NCBI GenBank assembly: GCA_031271635.1
Contig: JAISVG010000048.1
Span: 1-5,877 of the forward strand
Direction: 5' to 3'
DNA: 5,877 bases
From: Erysipelotrichaceae bacterium
Lineage (GTDB): Bacteria; Bacillota_I; Bacilli_A; RFN20; CAG-826
The position numbers and the translations under genes were made by a program. Below the pieces are notes generated by a model. It worked only from the letters and a program-made list of their open reading frames with translations. It was not told the origin of the DNA and made no database searches. Shown piece by piece: positions 5,570-5,877 of the stretch (positions are counted from its first letter, which is position 1; each line of letters opens with the position of its first letter).

Positions 5570-5877
5570 ATGAAAAAGAATGCGACAACGGTTCTGGCAG
5601 CATGCCTAACGTTAATAAGTTGTGTTTCGGTAGTTAGTGCAGTTTTTTCGAGACGTGATTTTAAAAATGAGTTAAATACGACACCAACGTCAGGTTTAAC
5701 GTTTGATGAGGATGGTCTTCTATCGCTTGGAAGTTTTCCCCAAACCGTAGTGAGTGAAGATTGTACATGGCTTATTCCCCAGCTTGATGCCATTCAAACC
5801 ACTAATACAAGAGGATATATTGAATATGAAGGTGAAGAATATAAGCGTTATGTAGCACGACCTGATGATTTTGTAGG
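5570..5877 (+). CDS. Second exported DUF6273-like protein, 3'-truncated by window edge
   Basis: An open frame from the ATG at 5570 to the window end (102 codons, no stop). AAGGGAG, 6 nt upstream, supports the start. It begins MKKNATTVLAA, followed by a hydrophobic stretch to about residue 26, with ISC (Cys18) at the same place as LSC in the preceding protein; here LISC is a better lipobox, although hydrophobic residues again follow. Residues 42-98 align without gaps to residues 39-95 of the upstream neighbour, with 32 of 57 identical, including DE.GL.SLG..PQ, a shared Cys (65 versus 62), LDAI and GY.E..G.EY. The signal and linker regions have diverged. It is a tandem paralogue of the same family, so the missing part probably carries the PI.WRVL and RPA.YL motifs. 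Its own promoter suggests separate expression. Confidence 0.85.
   Translation, partial: MKKNATTVLAACLTLISCVSVVSAVFSRRDFKNELNTTPTSGLTFDEDGLLSLGSFPQTVVSEDCTWLIPQLDAIQTTNTRGYIEYEGEEYKRYVARPDDFV

Noticed and set aside
5482..5793. 103-aa minus-strand frame at the right end
   Set aside because: It is antisense to the second DUF6273-like gene, whose identity with its neighbour establishes the plus frame.
4514..5877. Diversity-generating retroelement
   Set aside because: Suggested only by a possible lectin-like fold. No reverse transcriptase or near-identical template/variable repeat pair is visible.
1..5877. TGA-as-Trp genetic code, considered because of the Mollicutes-like look
   Set aside because: TGG encodes Trp throughout and no gene is interrupted by an in-frame TGA. 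The lack of TGA stops rests on only four genes.

Overview
The window looks like a chromosomal segment from a low-GC Gram-positive bacterium, possibly of the Mollicutes/Erysipelotrichia type. The reasons are an AT-rich composition, AGGAG-type ribosome binding sites, TATAAT promoters, a long bifunctional-type Rel protein, the MEP isoprenoid pathway, and DUF6273-like exported proteins. Trp is encoded by TGG and the four visible stops are TAA or TAG, so the standard bacterial code fits. This placement is an inference; no rRNA or other taxonomic marker is present.

Left part (1-3320): housekeeping genes. The window opens inside a Rel/SpoT (p)ppGpp synthetase/hydrolase gene on the + strand; its HD hydrolase domain lies outside. 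It converges on ispG (- strand), and the two stop codons interlock in one TTAA. Upstream of ispG, on the same strand and 54 bp away, is a 228-residue protein with two CDGSH-type iron-sulfur motifs and a central four-cysteine segment. The CDGSH gene has a good extended -10 promoter, so transcription probably runs from it into ispG. Two Fe-S proteins, one of them the 4Fe-4S enzyme IspG, would then be made together.

Middle part (3252-4513): an AT-rich accessory stretch. A 374-bp intergenic region holds the leftward CDGSH promoter, three dyad-symmetric elements and a candidate rightward promoter. It leads to a small unrecognised lipoprotein gene of about 31% GC. A further roughly 380 bp without a confident gene follows, with a terminator-like hairpin, a promoter candidate and a perfect 7-bp inverted repeat in the likely 5' leader of the next gene.

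Right part (4514-5877): two tandem, diverged paralogues encoding membrane-anchored or secreted DUF6273-like proteins. The first is complete (291 aa) and the second is cut by the window end. They share 32 of 57 aligned residues after the signal region and keep a Cys at residue 18. Between them lie a striking A/T-flanked palindrome and a good promoter for the second gene. No mobile element, CRISPR array, tRNA or rRNA was found. The most unusual content is the tandem exported family with its palindromic control regions, and the CDGSH-ispG pairing.
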